This document shows positions 24,935-32,173 of a stretch of 64,000 nucleotides of DNA, in pieces (position 1 is the first letter of the stretch; every line of letters begins with the position of its first letter). Source of the stretch: Streptomyces sp. NBC_00620 (GTDB taxonomy: Bacteria; Actinomycetota; Actinomycetes; Streptomycetales; Streptomycetaceae); assembly GCF_026341825.1 (NCBI RefSeq), contig NZ_JAPENY010000002.1, forward strand, positions 1,268,501-1,332,500. Direction: 5' to 3'. Position numbers and translations under genes: made by a program. The notes beneath the pieces were generated by a model. It ran no database searches. It was given only the letters and a program-made list of their open reading frames with translations, and was not told the origin of the DNA.

Positions 24935-24990
24935 CCTGCGGGCCGGTTGTGGCTGGTCGCGCAGTTCCCCGCGCCCCTGAAGGGGCGCTT
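24935..24990. repeat. dispersed Streptomyces repeat, copy 2, with terminator hairpin
   Basis: Contains CTGCGGGCCGGTTGTGGCTG, then GTCGCGCAGTTCCCC, ending in the perfect dyad GCGCCCCT-GA-AGGGGCGC at 24971-24988. It is the second local copy of the element at 18970-19050. Lying between the convergent SMC-like and GMC oxidoreductase genes, it probably ends transcription in both directions. The stop codon of the oxidoreductase (TAA) is immediately next to it. Confidence 0.7.
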
Positions 24991-26540
24991 TACGCATCCT
25001 CCTTCAGAAGGTCCGCACACTTCTCGCCGATCATCATCGTCGTGATGCACGGATTGACGGAGATGAGGTCCGGCATCACCGAGCCGTCCGCGACCCGCAG
25101 ACCCTCGATCCCCTTGACCCGCAGCCGCGCGTCGAGCGGGGCGGACGTGTCGTCGTCTGCGCCCATCTTCACGGTGCAGGACGGGTGGTAGACGGTGTTG
25201 TGGGTCTTGTGGATGTATTCGAGCAGCTCGTCGTCCGTCTGGACGTCCGGGCCGGGGGCCAGCTCCGCGCCCGCCCAGCCGCTCAGTGCGGGCTGTGACG
25301 CGATCTTCCGCGCCAGCTTCAGGCCGTACGTCATCACGCGCACGTCGTGCTCGTGCGTGAAGTAGCGCGGGTCGACCATCGGCTTGTCCCGGTAGTCGCG
25401 GGTGCGCAGCCGGACGGTGCCGCGTGACTTGGCGCGGGTCACGTTCGGGGTGAGGCAGAACGCGTTCTCGGACGTCGGATAGCCCCACCGCGCGGTGTTC
25501 ATGTCGAACGGCACCGAGCCGTAGTGGAACATCAAGTCCGGGCGGTCCAGGCCCGGTTCGGTGTCGTAGAAGATGCCCGCCTCCCACCACTGGCTGGACG
25601 TGGTGGGCATGGGCTGCTTGGCGTCCCACATGATGACGCCCTCCGGGTGGTCCTGGAGGTTCTCGCCGACGCCCGCCGAGTCCACCACCACCTCGACCCC
25701 GACCTCCCGCAGCTGCTCGGCGGGTCCGATGCCCGACAGCATCAGCAGTTTGGGCGTGTCGATGGAGCCGCAGGACACGATGACCTCGCGGCGGGCGCGT
25801 ACCGTCCGGGTGTGGATCAGGTCCGGGTCCAGGTAATCGGCGCCGACGCAGCGACGGCCTTCTAGGACGAGCCTCTTGGCGCGGACCCCGGTGCGTACCT
25901 CCAGGTTGGGCCGTTTCCCGATGATCGGGTGGAGGTAGGCCACCGACGAGGACTGCCGGATGTTGTTCTCGTCGGAGTTGATCTGGAACCAGTTGGCTCC
26001 GCGGATCACGGTCTTGCCGGTGTTGAAACCCGTGGTGGGGATGCCCGCCTGCGCGCACGCCTCCAACAGGGCGGTGCCACAGGGGTCTTCGCCCTTCAGC
26101 GTGCGCAGTTTCACCGGGCCGGTGCGGCCGTGGTGGTCGCCGGGAGCGTCGTTCGACTCCAACCGCTGGTAGAGCGGGAAGAGTTCGGCCGCACTCCACC
26201 CCGTACAGCCCGCCGCCGCCCAGCCGTCCAGGTCTTCGGCGGGCGCCCAGAAGGCGATACAGGAGTTGTGCGAGGAACAGCCGCCGAGGACCTTGGCGCG
26301 GGCGTGCCGCATAAAGCTGTTGCCGCTGGCCTGCGGCTCGACCGGATAGTCCCAGTCGTAGCCGGACTCAAGGAGGCCCATCCAGCGCTCCAGTTTCATC
26401 ACGTCGTCGTCGCCGACGTCGCTCGGTCCCGCCTCCAGCACGCACACCGTGACGGACGGGTCCTCGGAGAGCCTGGCCGCGACCACGTTGCCGGCGGTGC
26501 CGCCACCGACCACGACGTAGTCGAACTCATCTGGGTTCAT
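24990..26540 (-). CDS. betA: choline dehydrogenase (GMC oxidoreductase)
   Basis: A 516-residue glucose-methanol-choline flavoprotein expected to oxidise choline to betaine aldehyde. The N-terminal FAD-binding Rossmann motif is VVVGGGTAGNVVAARLSED, with VLEAGPSD at the second strand; the GMC signature is KVLGGCSSHNSCIAFWA; the catalytic His lies in YHPSCTVKMG and the conserved C-terminal SVNPCITTMMIGE carries the Asn. It is the last gene of an eight-gene minus-strand operon whose other members degrade betaine, which supports choline over other alcohols. The ATG follows TCAAGGAGG at about eight bases. The TAA stop is unusual for this genome and touches a dispersed repeat. Confidence 0.9.
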   Translation of the reverse strand: MNPDEFDYVVVGGGTAGNVVAARLSEDPSVTVCVLEAGPSDVGDDDVMKLERWMGLLESGYDWDYPVEPQASGNSFMRHARAKVLGGCSSHNSCIAFWAPAEDLDGWAAAGCTGWSAAELFPLYQRLESNDAPGDHHGRTGPVKLRTLKGEDPCGTALLEACAQAGIPTTGFNTGKTVIRGANWFQINSDENNIRQSSSVAYLHPIIGKRPNLEVRTGVRAKRLVLEGRRCVGADYLDPDLIHTRTVRARREVIVSCGSIDTPKLLMLSGIGPAEQLREVGVEVVVDSAGVGENLQDHPEGVIMWDAKQPMPTTSSQWWEAGIFYDTEPGLDRPDLMFHYGSVPFDMNTARWGYPTSENAFCLTPNVTRAKSRGTVRLRTRDYRDKPMVDPRYFTHEHDVRVMTYGLKLARKIASQPALSGWAGAELAPGPDVQTDDELLEYIHKTHNTVYHPSCTVKMGADDDTSAPLDARLRVKGIEGLRVADGSVMPDLISVNPCITTMMIGEKCADLLKEDA

Positions 26541-26565
26541 GGGGAGTTGACCTCCTTGAGTCAGG

Positions 26566-26614
26566 CGCTTACTTGGTTCGCTTGCTCAGTCGTTTACTCA
26601 GTCGTTTGCTCGGT
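26566..26614. repeat. four imperfect 12-bp tandem repeats between APC and choline dehydrogenase genes
   Basis: Units CGCTTACTTGGT (26566-26577), CGCTTGCTCAGT (26579-26590), CGTTTACTCAGT (26591-26602) and CGTTTGCTCGGT (26603-26614). They fill most of the 88-bp gap between two operon genes, are T-rich for this genome, and do not fold into an obvious hairpin. Confidence 0.7.
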
Positions 26615-26628
26615 CGCCCAGGGGGCGC

Positions 26629-28191
26629 CTACTCGGTTGCCGAAGCGTCCTCGGGCGATGCCGACGCGGGCTGCGCCAGCTGGTGCTCGGTGAGCACCCC
26701 GGTCCGGTGCCGCTGCACGAACCAGTAGTAGGCGAAGCCGCCTCCCATCACGATGCCGACGAAGAGGAGGGCGCCCCATTTCAGATACCAGTGGAAGGGG
26801 GCGGTCGCGTTGTAGACCGCGGCGCGCGGCCAGAGCAGGTTGATCGTCATGGCCGTGCCCCACAGCACCGCGAGGATGTTGACGGGCAGTCCCCAGCGGC
26901 CGAGCGAGAACTTGCCGTCGCCCGCGGGCTGCCACTGGCCACGCAGCCTGGCGACCAGCATGGGCACGGTGACCCCCAGGTACGCGAGGTAGATCATGAT
27001 GATGCCGATGCTGGTGACCACGGTGAAGATCTGCGGCTGGCGGATGTTGACCACCAGGATCGCCAGCGCCAGTATGCCGATGATGACCGCCGGCAGCACC
27101 GGGGTCTGGAACCGCGGGTTGACCTTGGCCAGCTTGGACGCGGCGGGCAGGTTGTTGTCGCGGGCCATCGCGAAGGCCAGCCGGATCGCCGCCGTGTGCA
27201 CGGCCAGGGCACACACGGTGACCGCGATGAACACGCACCACAGCATGGCCTTGCCCGCGTCCTCACCGAGCACGTCGAGGACGATGTACTGCAGGCCGTC
27301 CGTGGACAGCTGCTCGCCCTTCAGGTTCGAGACGCTCATCAGGGCGAACAGCAGGACGAGTCCGCCGAGCACGAACGAGGCGATGATGGCGCGGAGGATG
27401 GCGCGCGGCGCGTTGCGCGAGGGGTCGACGGACTCCTCACCGAGCGACGCGGCCGTGTCGAAGCCGTACATCACGTACGCGGACGCCAGCGAGGCGATCA
27501 GGAACGCGCCGAAGTAGCCGCCGGGCACGCCCTCTCCCGTGCCGTTCGTCTCCATGACGACCTGCGGACCGCGAGTGATGTGCACCGCGAACAGAATGAT
27601 CAGTACGACGGTCGCGATCAGCTCGATGAAGACGCCCGCCGTGTTGATTCTGGCCATCAGCTTCACGCCGAGGGCATTCACCAGGGTGGTGAAGACGATG
27701 AGTACTGAGGCCAGCAGCACGGCGTTGGTGGCGACGTCGTACTTGCCCGTGCCGTCGCCCACGAACTGGAACACGGAAGAGATCTGAGGAAGCGTCAGCT
27801 GATAGGCAAGGGCCACGGCGGCGATCGACACGATCGAGGCGAGCAGCATCGTCCAGCCCGCCAGCCAGCCGATGTGCGGGTTTCCCACCTTCTTCGACCA
27901 GTTGTAGACGGAGCCGGCCACGGGGTAGCGGGCGGCGAGTTCGGCGAAGCACAGCGCGACCATGAACTGGCCGATGAAGACCATCGGCCAGGACCACCAG
28001 TAGGCGGGTCCGCCGGTGCCGTAGCCGAAGTAGAAGAGTTGGAAGGTGCCGGTGAGGATGGAGATGTAGCTGATGCCTGCGGCGAAGGTGTGGAAGTTGC
28101 CGAGGGTGCGCTTGAGTTCGGGTTTGTACCCGAACTCGGCCAGTTCCGAGTCGTCCTCGTGTTGCTCGGGTGGCTGAGCCGTGGTGGTCAT
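26629..28191 (-). CDS. APC-superfamily amino acid/choline-type permease
   Basis: A 520-residue permease with about twelve transmembrane helices. The N-terminal tail ends in FGYKPELKRTLGNFHTFAAG, and the first helix carries the unwound-helix sequence SYISILTGTFQLFYFG characteristic of the APC superfamily. Helix 6 region YVMYGFDTAASLGEES contains the conserved substrate-contact turn. It lies in the choline operon between aldehyde dehydrogenase and choline dehydrogenase, so choline, betaine or an amino-alcohol is the likely cargo, although relatives transport GABA or other amino acids. AGGAGG precedes the ATG. The 174-bp gap upstream holds a strong stem-loop. Confidence 0.9.
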   Translation of the reverse strand: MTTTAQPPEQHEDDSELAEFGYKPELKRTLGNFHTFAAGISYISILTGTFQLFYFGYGTGGPAYWWSWPMVFIGQFMVALCFAELAARYPVAGSVYNWSKKVGNPHIGWLAGWTMLLASIVSIAAVALAYQLTLPQISSVFQFVGDGTGKYDVATNAVLLASVLIVFTTLVNALGVKLMARINTAGVFIELIATVVLIILFAVHITRGPQVVMETNGTGEGVPGGYFGAFLIASLASAYVMYGFDTAASLGEESVDPSRNAPRAILRAIIASFVLGGLVLLFALMSVSNLKGEQLSTDGLQYIVLDVLGEDAGKAMLWCVFIAVTVCALAVHTAAIRLAFAMARDNNLPAASKLAKVNPRFQTPVLPAVIIGILALAILVVNIRQPQIFTVVTSIGIIMIYLAYLGVTVPMLVARLRGQWQPAGDGKFSLGRWGLPVNILAVLWGTAMTINLLWPRAAVYNATAPFHWYLKWGALLFVGIVMGGGFAYYWFVQRHRTGVLTEHQLAQPASASPEDASATE

Positions 28192-28284
28192 GAGCGGCCT
28201 CCTGAAAGAGGTGAGTTCTCCCGGGCGGGAGGGGGAGTGCGGCTCGTGCGGGGTCGTAGGTGTGTGCGGGTGCTGGATCATAGG

Positions 28285-28321
28285 GCTGATCCGCGGCTGC
28301 TGGGTCCTGCTGCGGATCAGC
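28285..28321 (-). terminator. intra-operon stem-loop before the permease gene
   Basis: GCTGATCCGC and GCGGATCAGC form a perfect ten-base stem with a 17-base loop in the gap between aldehyde dehydrogenase and permease genes. In the middle of an otherwise continuous operon it could be an attenuator or an mRNA-processing site that sets different levels for the last two genes. Confidence 0.55.
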
Positions 28322-28365
28322 TGCTTGCCGGAGTTGATGGATCCGAAAGGGCGGAACCGGTCGAA

Positions 28366-29832
28366 TCAGTCGAACCAGCCCTGCGGGCTCGGATTCGTCG
28401 TACGCCAGATGTGCTTCGTCTCGCGGTACTCGGCGAGACCGGCAGGTCCGAGCTCCCGCCCGAACCCGGACTGCTTGTAACCGCCCCACTCGGCCTGCGG
28501 GACGTACGGGTGGTAGTCGTTGATCCACACGGTGCCGATGCGCAGGGCGGAGGCGACCCGTTGTGCCTTCGCCTCGTCGGAGGTGAAGATCCCGCCGGCG
28601 AGACCGTAGATGGTGGCGTTGGCCAGCCGTACCGCCTCCGCCTCGTCCGTGAACCGCTCCACGGTGAGTACGGGCCCGAAGGACTCCTCCTGGACGACGG
28701 ACATCCCGCCGGAGCACTCGTCGAGCACGGTCGGCAGATAGTAGAAGCCCTCCGGGTGCGGAGGATCGGCAGGACGCGTCCCGCCGCAGCGCAGGACCGC
28801 GCCCTCCTCAAGACCCTTGGCGACGTACGCCTCGATCTTCGCCCGGTGCGCCGCCGAGATCAGCGGCCCGGTCTGTGCCCGCTCGTCGAACGGCCCGCCC
28901 AGCCTGATGAGTTGGGCCCGGCGTACGACCTCGTCCACGAACCGGTCGTGCAGCGAGTCCTCGACCAGGAGCCGGGCGCCGGCCGAACACACCTGCCCGG
29001 AGTGCAGGAAGACGGCGGTCAGCGCCATGTCGACGGCCGTGTCGAAGTCGGCGTCCGCGAAGACGATGTTCGGGTTCTTGCCGCCGAGTTCGAGGGCGAC
29101 CTTCTTCACCGTCCCGGCCGCCGCGGCCATGAGCCTGCGGCCGGTCTGCAGACCGCCGGTGAAGGACACCAGGTCCACGTCCGGATGCTCGCCCAGCGGT
29201 GCGCCGGCCTCGGGCCCCGCGCCGAGGATCAGATTGCCCGCGCCGGCGGGCAGCCCGGCCTCCTCCAGGAGGCGCATCAGATGGATCGCGGTGTGCGGGG
29301 TCAGCTCGCTCGGCTTGAGGATGAAGGTGTTGCCCGCCGCGATCGCCGGGGCGACCTTCCAGGCCGTCTGGAGCAGCGGATAGTTCCAGGGCGTGATCAG
29401 CGCGCAGACACCGACCGGTTCGTATACGACCCGGCTGTCGACGCCCGCCGAACCCGTCTCCACGACCCGGCCGGCCTCGCTCGCCACGAGCCGCCCGAAG
29501 TAGCGGAAGCAGTTCACGATGTCGTCGATGTCGTACTCGCTCTCCACCAGGCGTTTGCCGGTGTCGAGGGATTCCGCGCGGGCGAGCACGTCCTTGTCGC
29601 GTACGAGGAGATCGGCGACCCGCAGCAGCAGGTCGCCGCGCTCGTTCGCCGGCGTCCGCGGCCAGGGGCCCTCGTCGAAGGCGCGGCGCGCGGCCGCGAT
29701 CGCGTCGGCCGTGTCCTGGCCGCCCGCCTCGTCCACCTCGGCGACGAGTGAGCCGTCCGCCGGGCAGCGGATCTCGCGGGTCCGTTTTTCCCGGGCACTC
29801 GTCCAGGCGCCGTCGATATAGAGATCAGCCAT
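28366..29832 (-). CDS. betB: betaine-aldehyde dehydrogenase-type aldehyde dehydrogenase
   Basis: A 488-residue NAD(P)-dependent aldehyde dehydrogenase. Catalytic residues are present: Glu248 in LELGGKNPN, Cys282 in SGQVCSAG and Lys173 in ILKPSELTP; PWNYP and EESFGPVL are the other family blocks. In this operon it should oxidise betaine aldehyde, the product of the adjacent choline dehydrogenase, to glycine betaine. The ATG overlaps the end of the Rieske gene by eight bases (29825-29832), which implies coupled translation. The generic family covers many aldehydes, so the substrate rests on context. Confidence 0.9.
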   Translation of the reverse strand: MADLYIDGAWTSAREKRTREIRCPADGSLVAEVDEAGGQDTADAIAAARRAFDEGPWPRTPANERGDLLLRVADLLVRDKDVLARAESLDTGKRLVESEYDIDDIVNCFRYFGRLVASEAGRVVETGSAGVDSRVVYEPVGVCALITPWNYPLLQTAWKVAPAIAAGNTFILKPSELTPHTAIHLMRLLEEAGLPAGAGNLILGAGPEAGAPLGEHPDVDLVSFTGGLQTGRRLMAAAAGTVKKVALELGGKNPNIVFADADFDTAVDMALTAVFLHSGQVCSAGARLLVEDSLHDRFVDEVVRRAQLIRLGGPFDERAQTGPLISAAHRAKIEAYVAKGLEEGAVLRCGGTRPADPPHPEGFYYLPTVLDECSGGMSVVQEESFGPVLTVERFTDEAEAVRLANATIYGLAGGIFTSDEAKAQRVASALRIGTVWINDYHPYVPQAEWGGYKQSGFGRELGPAGLAEYRETKHIWRTTNPSPQGWFD

Positions 29833-30955
29833 CCATGCCTCCCAGCATGCCTATGAGCCACTCGTGGAAGATCCCGATGTGGTGCTCGGTGGGCACCAGG
29901 ACCCCGCCCCGCCGGTAGGCGCGGGACGCCATCGCGGGCTGCGTACGTTCGCAGGCCTCGAAGTCCTGAGCGTTGACTCGATGGAAGAGTTCCACGGACT
30001 TCGACACATCGGCGCCCGACGCGACGACCTCAGGTGCGTAGAGCCAGTCGCACTCCACGACCGTGCGGTCCTCGGCGAGGGGGAACATGCGGTGCAGGAT
30101 GACATGGTCCGGGACAAGGTTGATGAAAACGGTCGGTTTGACAGTTATCGCATAGTAACGACGGTCCTGGTCGTCTGCGACTGCGGGCAGCTTCGCGAAT
30201 CCCTCGCTGCCGTCGACCGTGAAACCCTTGATCTCCTCGCCGAACTCGGCGCCGTGGCCGACGTAGTACTGGGCGGCGTAACCCTCCGCGAACTCCGGGA
30301 GTACGTCGGTGAGCTCGGGGTGGATCGTCGCGCAGTGGTAGCACTCCATGAAGTTCTCGACGATCAGCTTCCAGTTCGCCTTCACGTCATAGGTGATGCG
30401 TTTTCCGAGGGCGAGGTTCTCGGTGCCGTAGTGCTCGATCGCCGCCGCGTTGCCGAGTCGCTCCACGGCCGCGCCCATCACGGTGTCCTCGAAGGAGGCC
30501 GGCTCGTCGGCCAGGCACACCCAGGCGTAGCCGAGCCACTCCCGCAGGGCGACCTTGACCAGGCCGTATTCGGTGCGGTCGACGTCCGGCATCTTGATCA
30601 GGTTCGGCGCGGCGACCAGCTTGCCGTCGAGGTCGTACGTCCAGGCGTGATACGGGCACTGGAGGTTGCGGCGCACCTCGCCCGACTCCTCCGTGCAGAG
30701 CCGGGCGCCGCGGTGACGGCAGATGTTGAGGAACGCGCGCAGTTCACCGGTGCGCGAGCGGGTGATCAGGACGCTCTCGCGGCCGACCTGGACCGTGCGG
30801 AAGGCGCCGGGCTTGTCGAGATCGGCCGAGCGGACGGCACAGAACCACATCGACTCGAAGAGCCGTTCCTGTTCCGCGCGGAAGATCTCCGGGTCGGTGT
30901 AGTAGTGCCCGGGGAGGGTGGCGATCAGGCTGGGGGAGATGGGGGTCGTCGTCAC
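29825..30955 (-). CDS. Rieske-type oxygenase, glycine betaine demethylase-like (GbcA)
   Basis: A 376-residue Rieske non-heme iron oxygenase alpha subunit. The [2Fe-2S] ligands are C79, H81, C100 and H103 (CRHRGARLC, CPYHAW). The mononuclear iron site is NFMECYHCATIHPE with His207 and His212. Members of this subgroup include choline monooxygenase, GbcA and stachydrine demethylase; here the neighbours for dimethylglycine and sarcosine make betaine N-demethylation to dimethylglycine and formaldehyde the best reading. Electrons probably come from the divergent Rieske ferredoxin and ferredoxin reductase at 37.7-39.5 kb, since no GbcB reductase is in this operon. The GTG start follows GAGGAG by seven bases. 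Confidence 0.9.
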   Translation of the reverse strand: MTTTPISPSLIATLPGHYYTDPEIFRAEQERLFESMWFCAVRSADLDKPGAFRTVQVGRESVLITRSRTGELRAFLNICRHRGARLCTEESGEVRRNLQCPYHAWTYDLDGKLVAAPNLIKMPDVDRTEYGLVKVALREWLGYAWVCLADEPASFEDTVMGAAVERLGNAAAIEHYGTENLALGKRITYDVKANWKLIVENFMECYHCATIHPELTDVLPEFAEGYAAQYYVGHGAEFGEEIKGFTVDGSEGFAKLPAVADDQDRRYYAITVKPTVFINLVPDHVILHRMFPLAEDRTVVECDWLYAPEVVASGADVSKSVELFHRVNAQDFEACERTQPAMASRAYRRGGVLVPTEHHIGIFHEWLIGMLGGMDG

Positions 30956-30966
30956 GTGCGTACTCC

Positions 30967-32121
30967 TCAGGCGGGCGCGGCGGCGAGGCGGTGGGGGTCG
31001 AATAGGCCGATCGGGTGCTCGGTGCTGCCCTGCAGGGCCAGGTCGGCGAGGATCTCGCCGACGACCGGCACGAACTTGAAGCCGTGCCCGGAGAACCCGC
31101 AGGCCACGGTGACGGACTCCGGGTGCGCGGGGTGCCGCGCGATGACGAAGTGCTCGTCGGGTGTGTTGGAGTACATGCAGGTGGCGGCCTTGAGGAAGGT
31201 GCCGGGCAGGTCGGGGATGCAGCGGGCCATGTGGTCCGCCATGGCCTGGATCTCGTCCTCGTGCACGGTCCGGTCGATGTTCTCCGGGGTGCACTCGACG
31301 CCCTTGCGGAAGAAGGCGACCTTGGCGCCGAGATCCGGTCCGTCGATGGACGGGAAGCCGTAGACCTGGACTCCGGCCGCGTCCTCCCAGATGTAGATGG
31401 GGTGGTTCTCGGGGAGGAACGGCCGGACCCCGGCCTTCGGCTGGAACCAGTACATGACCTGCCGCTCGATGGAGAACGGCACCCCCAGATCGGTGAGCAG
31501 CTGCGGCGCCCACGCTCCCGGGCAGATCACCAACTGGCCAGCCGTGTACGTGTTCTCGGCCGTGTGGACGCGTACGCCGTCCTTGTACGGCTCCCAGCGC
31601 GTCATCGGCTCCTCGAAGTGCAGGTCGGCGCCCTGGCGGGTGGCGAGCTGGAGGTGCGCGGCGACGGTGTTCTCGGGGCGGATCAGGCCGGCCTTCTTCT
31701 CGAAGAGCGCGACCTCGTCGTCGTTCGGGTTGAGCGTCGGGAAGCGGCGGCGGATCTCGGCCGCGTCCAGGATCTCGTGCGGCAGGTCCCACTGGGTGGC
31801 GGAGCGCAGCGAGCCGGAGAAGGTCAGCGAGTCGGGGGGACCGATCATCACGCCGCCGCAGAGCGTCGCGATGTCCCGCCCGGTGGCCCGCTCCACCTCG
31901 TCATACAGCTCGTACGCGCGGAGCAGCAGGGGTACGTACGCCGGGTCCTCGAAGTAGGACTGGCGTGTGATCCGCGAACCGCCGTGACTGGAGCCGCGGT
32001 TGTGGACCGGCCCGAACTTCTCCAGGCCGAGCACGCGGGCGCCGCGCGCGGAGAGGTGGTGGGCGGCGGCGCTGCCCATACCGCCGAGACCGATCACGAT
32101 CACGTCGTAAGTCGGGGACAC
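30967..32121 (-). CDS. monomeric sarcosine oxidase / N-methyl-amino acid oxidase-like flavoprotein
   Basis: A 384-residue MSOX/SolA-family FAD protein. The N-terminal dinucleotide motif VIVIGLGGMGSAAAHHLSAR is followed by the family sequence GSSHGGSRITRQSYFEDPAY. The covalent flavin-linking cysteine region reads ATCMYSNTPDEHFVIARHP, and the C-terminal ACGFSGHGFKFVPVVGE is also conserved. It should oxidise sarcosine to glycine, formaldehyde and peroxide in the last demethylation step, though related enzymes act on N-methyltryptophan or other secondary amines. GTG start with AGGAGG upstream. It lies 11 bp before the Rieske gene and 52 bp after the dimethylglycine oxidase gene. Confidence 0.9.
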   Translation of the reverse strand: MSPTYDVIVIGLGGMGSAAAHHLSARGARVLGLEKFGPVHNRGSSHGGSRITRQSYFEDPAYVPLLLRAYELYDEVERATGRDIATLCGGVMIGPPDSLTFSGSLRSATQWDLPHEILDAAEIRRRFPTLNPNDDEVALFEKKAGLIRPENTVAAHLQLATRQGADLHFEEPMTRWEPYKDGVRVHTAENTYTAGQLVICPGAWAPQLLTDLGVPFSIERQVMYWFQPKAGVRPFLPENHPIYIWEDAAGVQVYGFPSIDGPDLGAKVAFFRKGVECTPENIDRTVHEDEIQAMADHMARCIPDLPGTFLKAATCMYSNTPDEHFVIARHPAHPESVTVACGFSGHGFKFVPVVGEILADLALQGSTEHPIGLFDPHRLAAAPA

Positions 32122-32173
32122 GGAAAGCCTCCTGAGGGTGTGTCAGCGGCAGACTGTGGCTGCGGCAGCTGTG

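Noticed and set aside
24917..24990. Possible JetD/MksG-like nuclease gene after the SMC-like gene
   Set aside because: Only a repeat and terminator are present before the convergent choline dehydrogenase gene. No toprim-like protein is encoded anywhere in the window.
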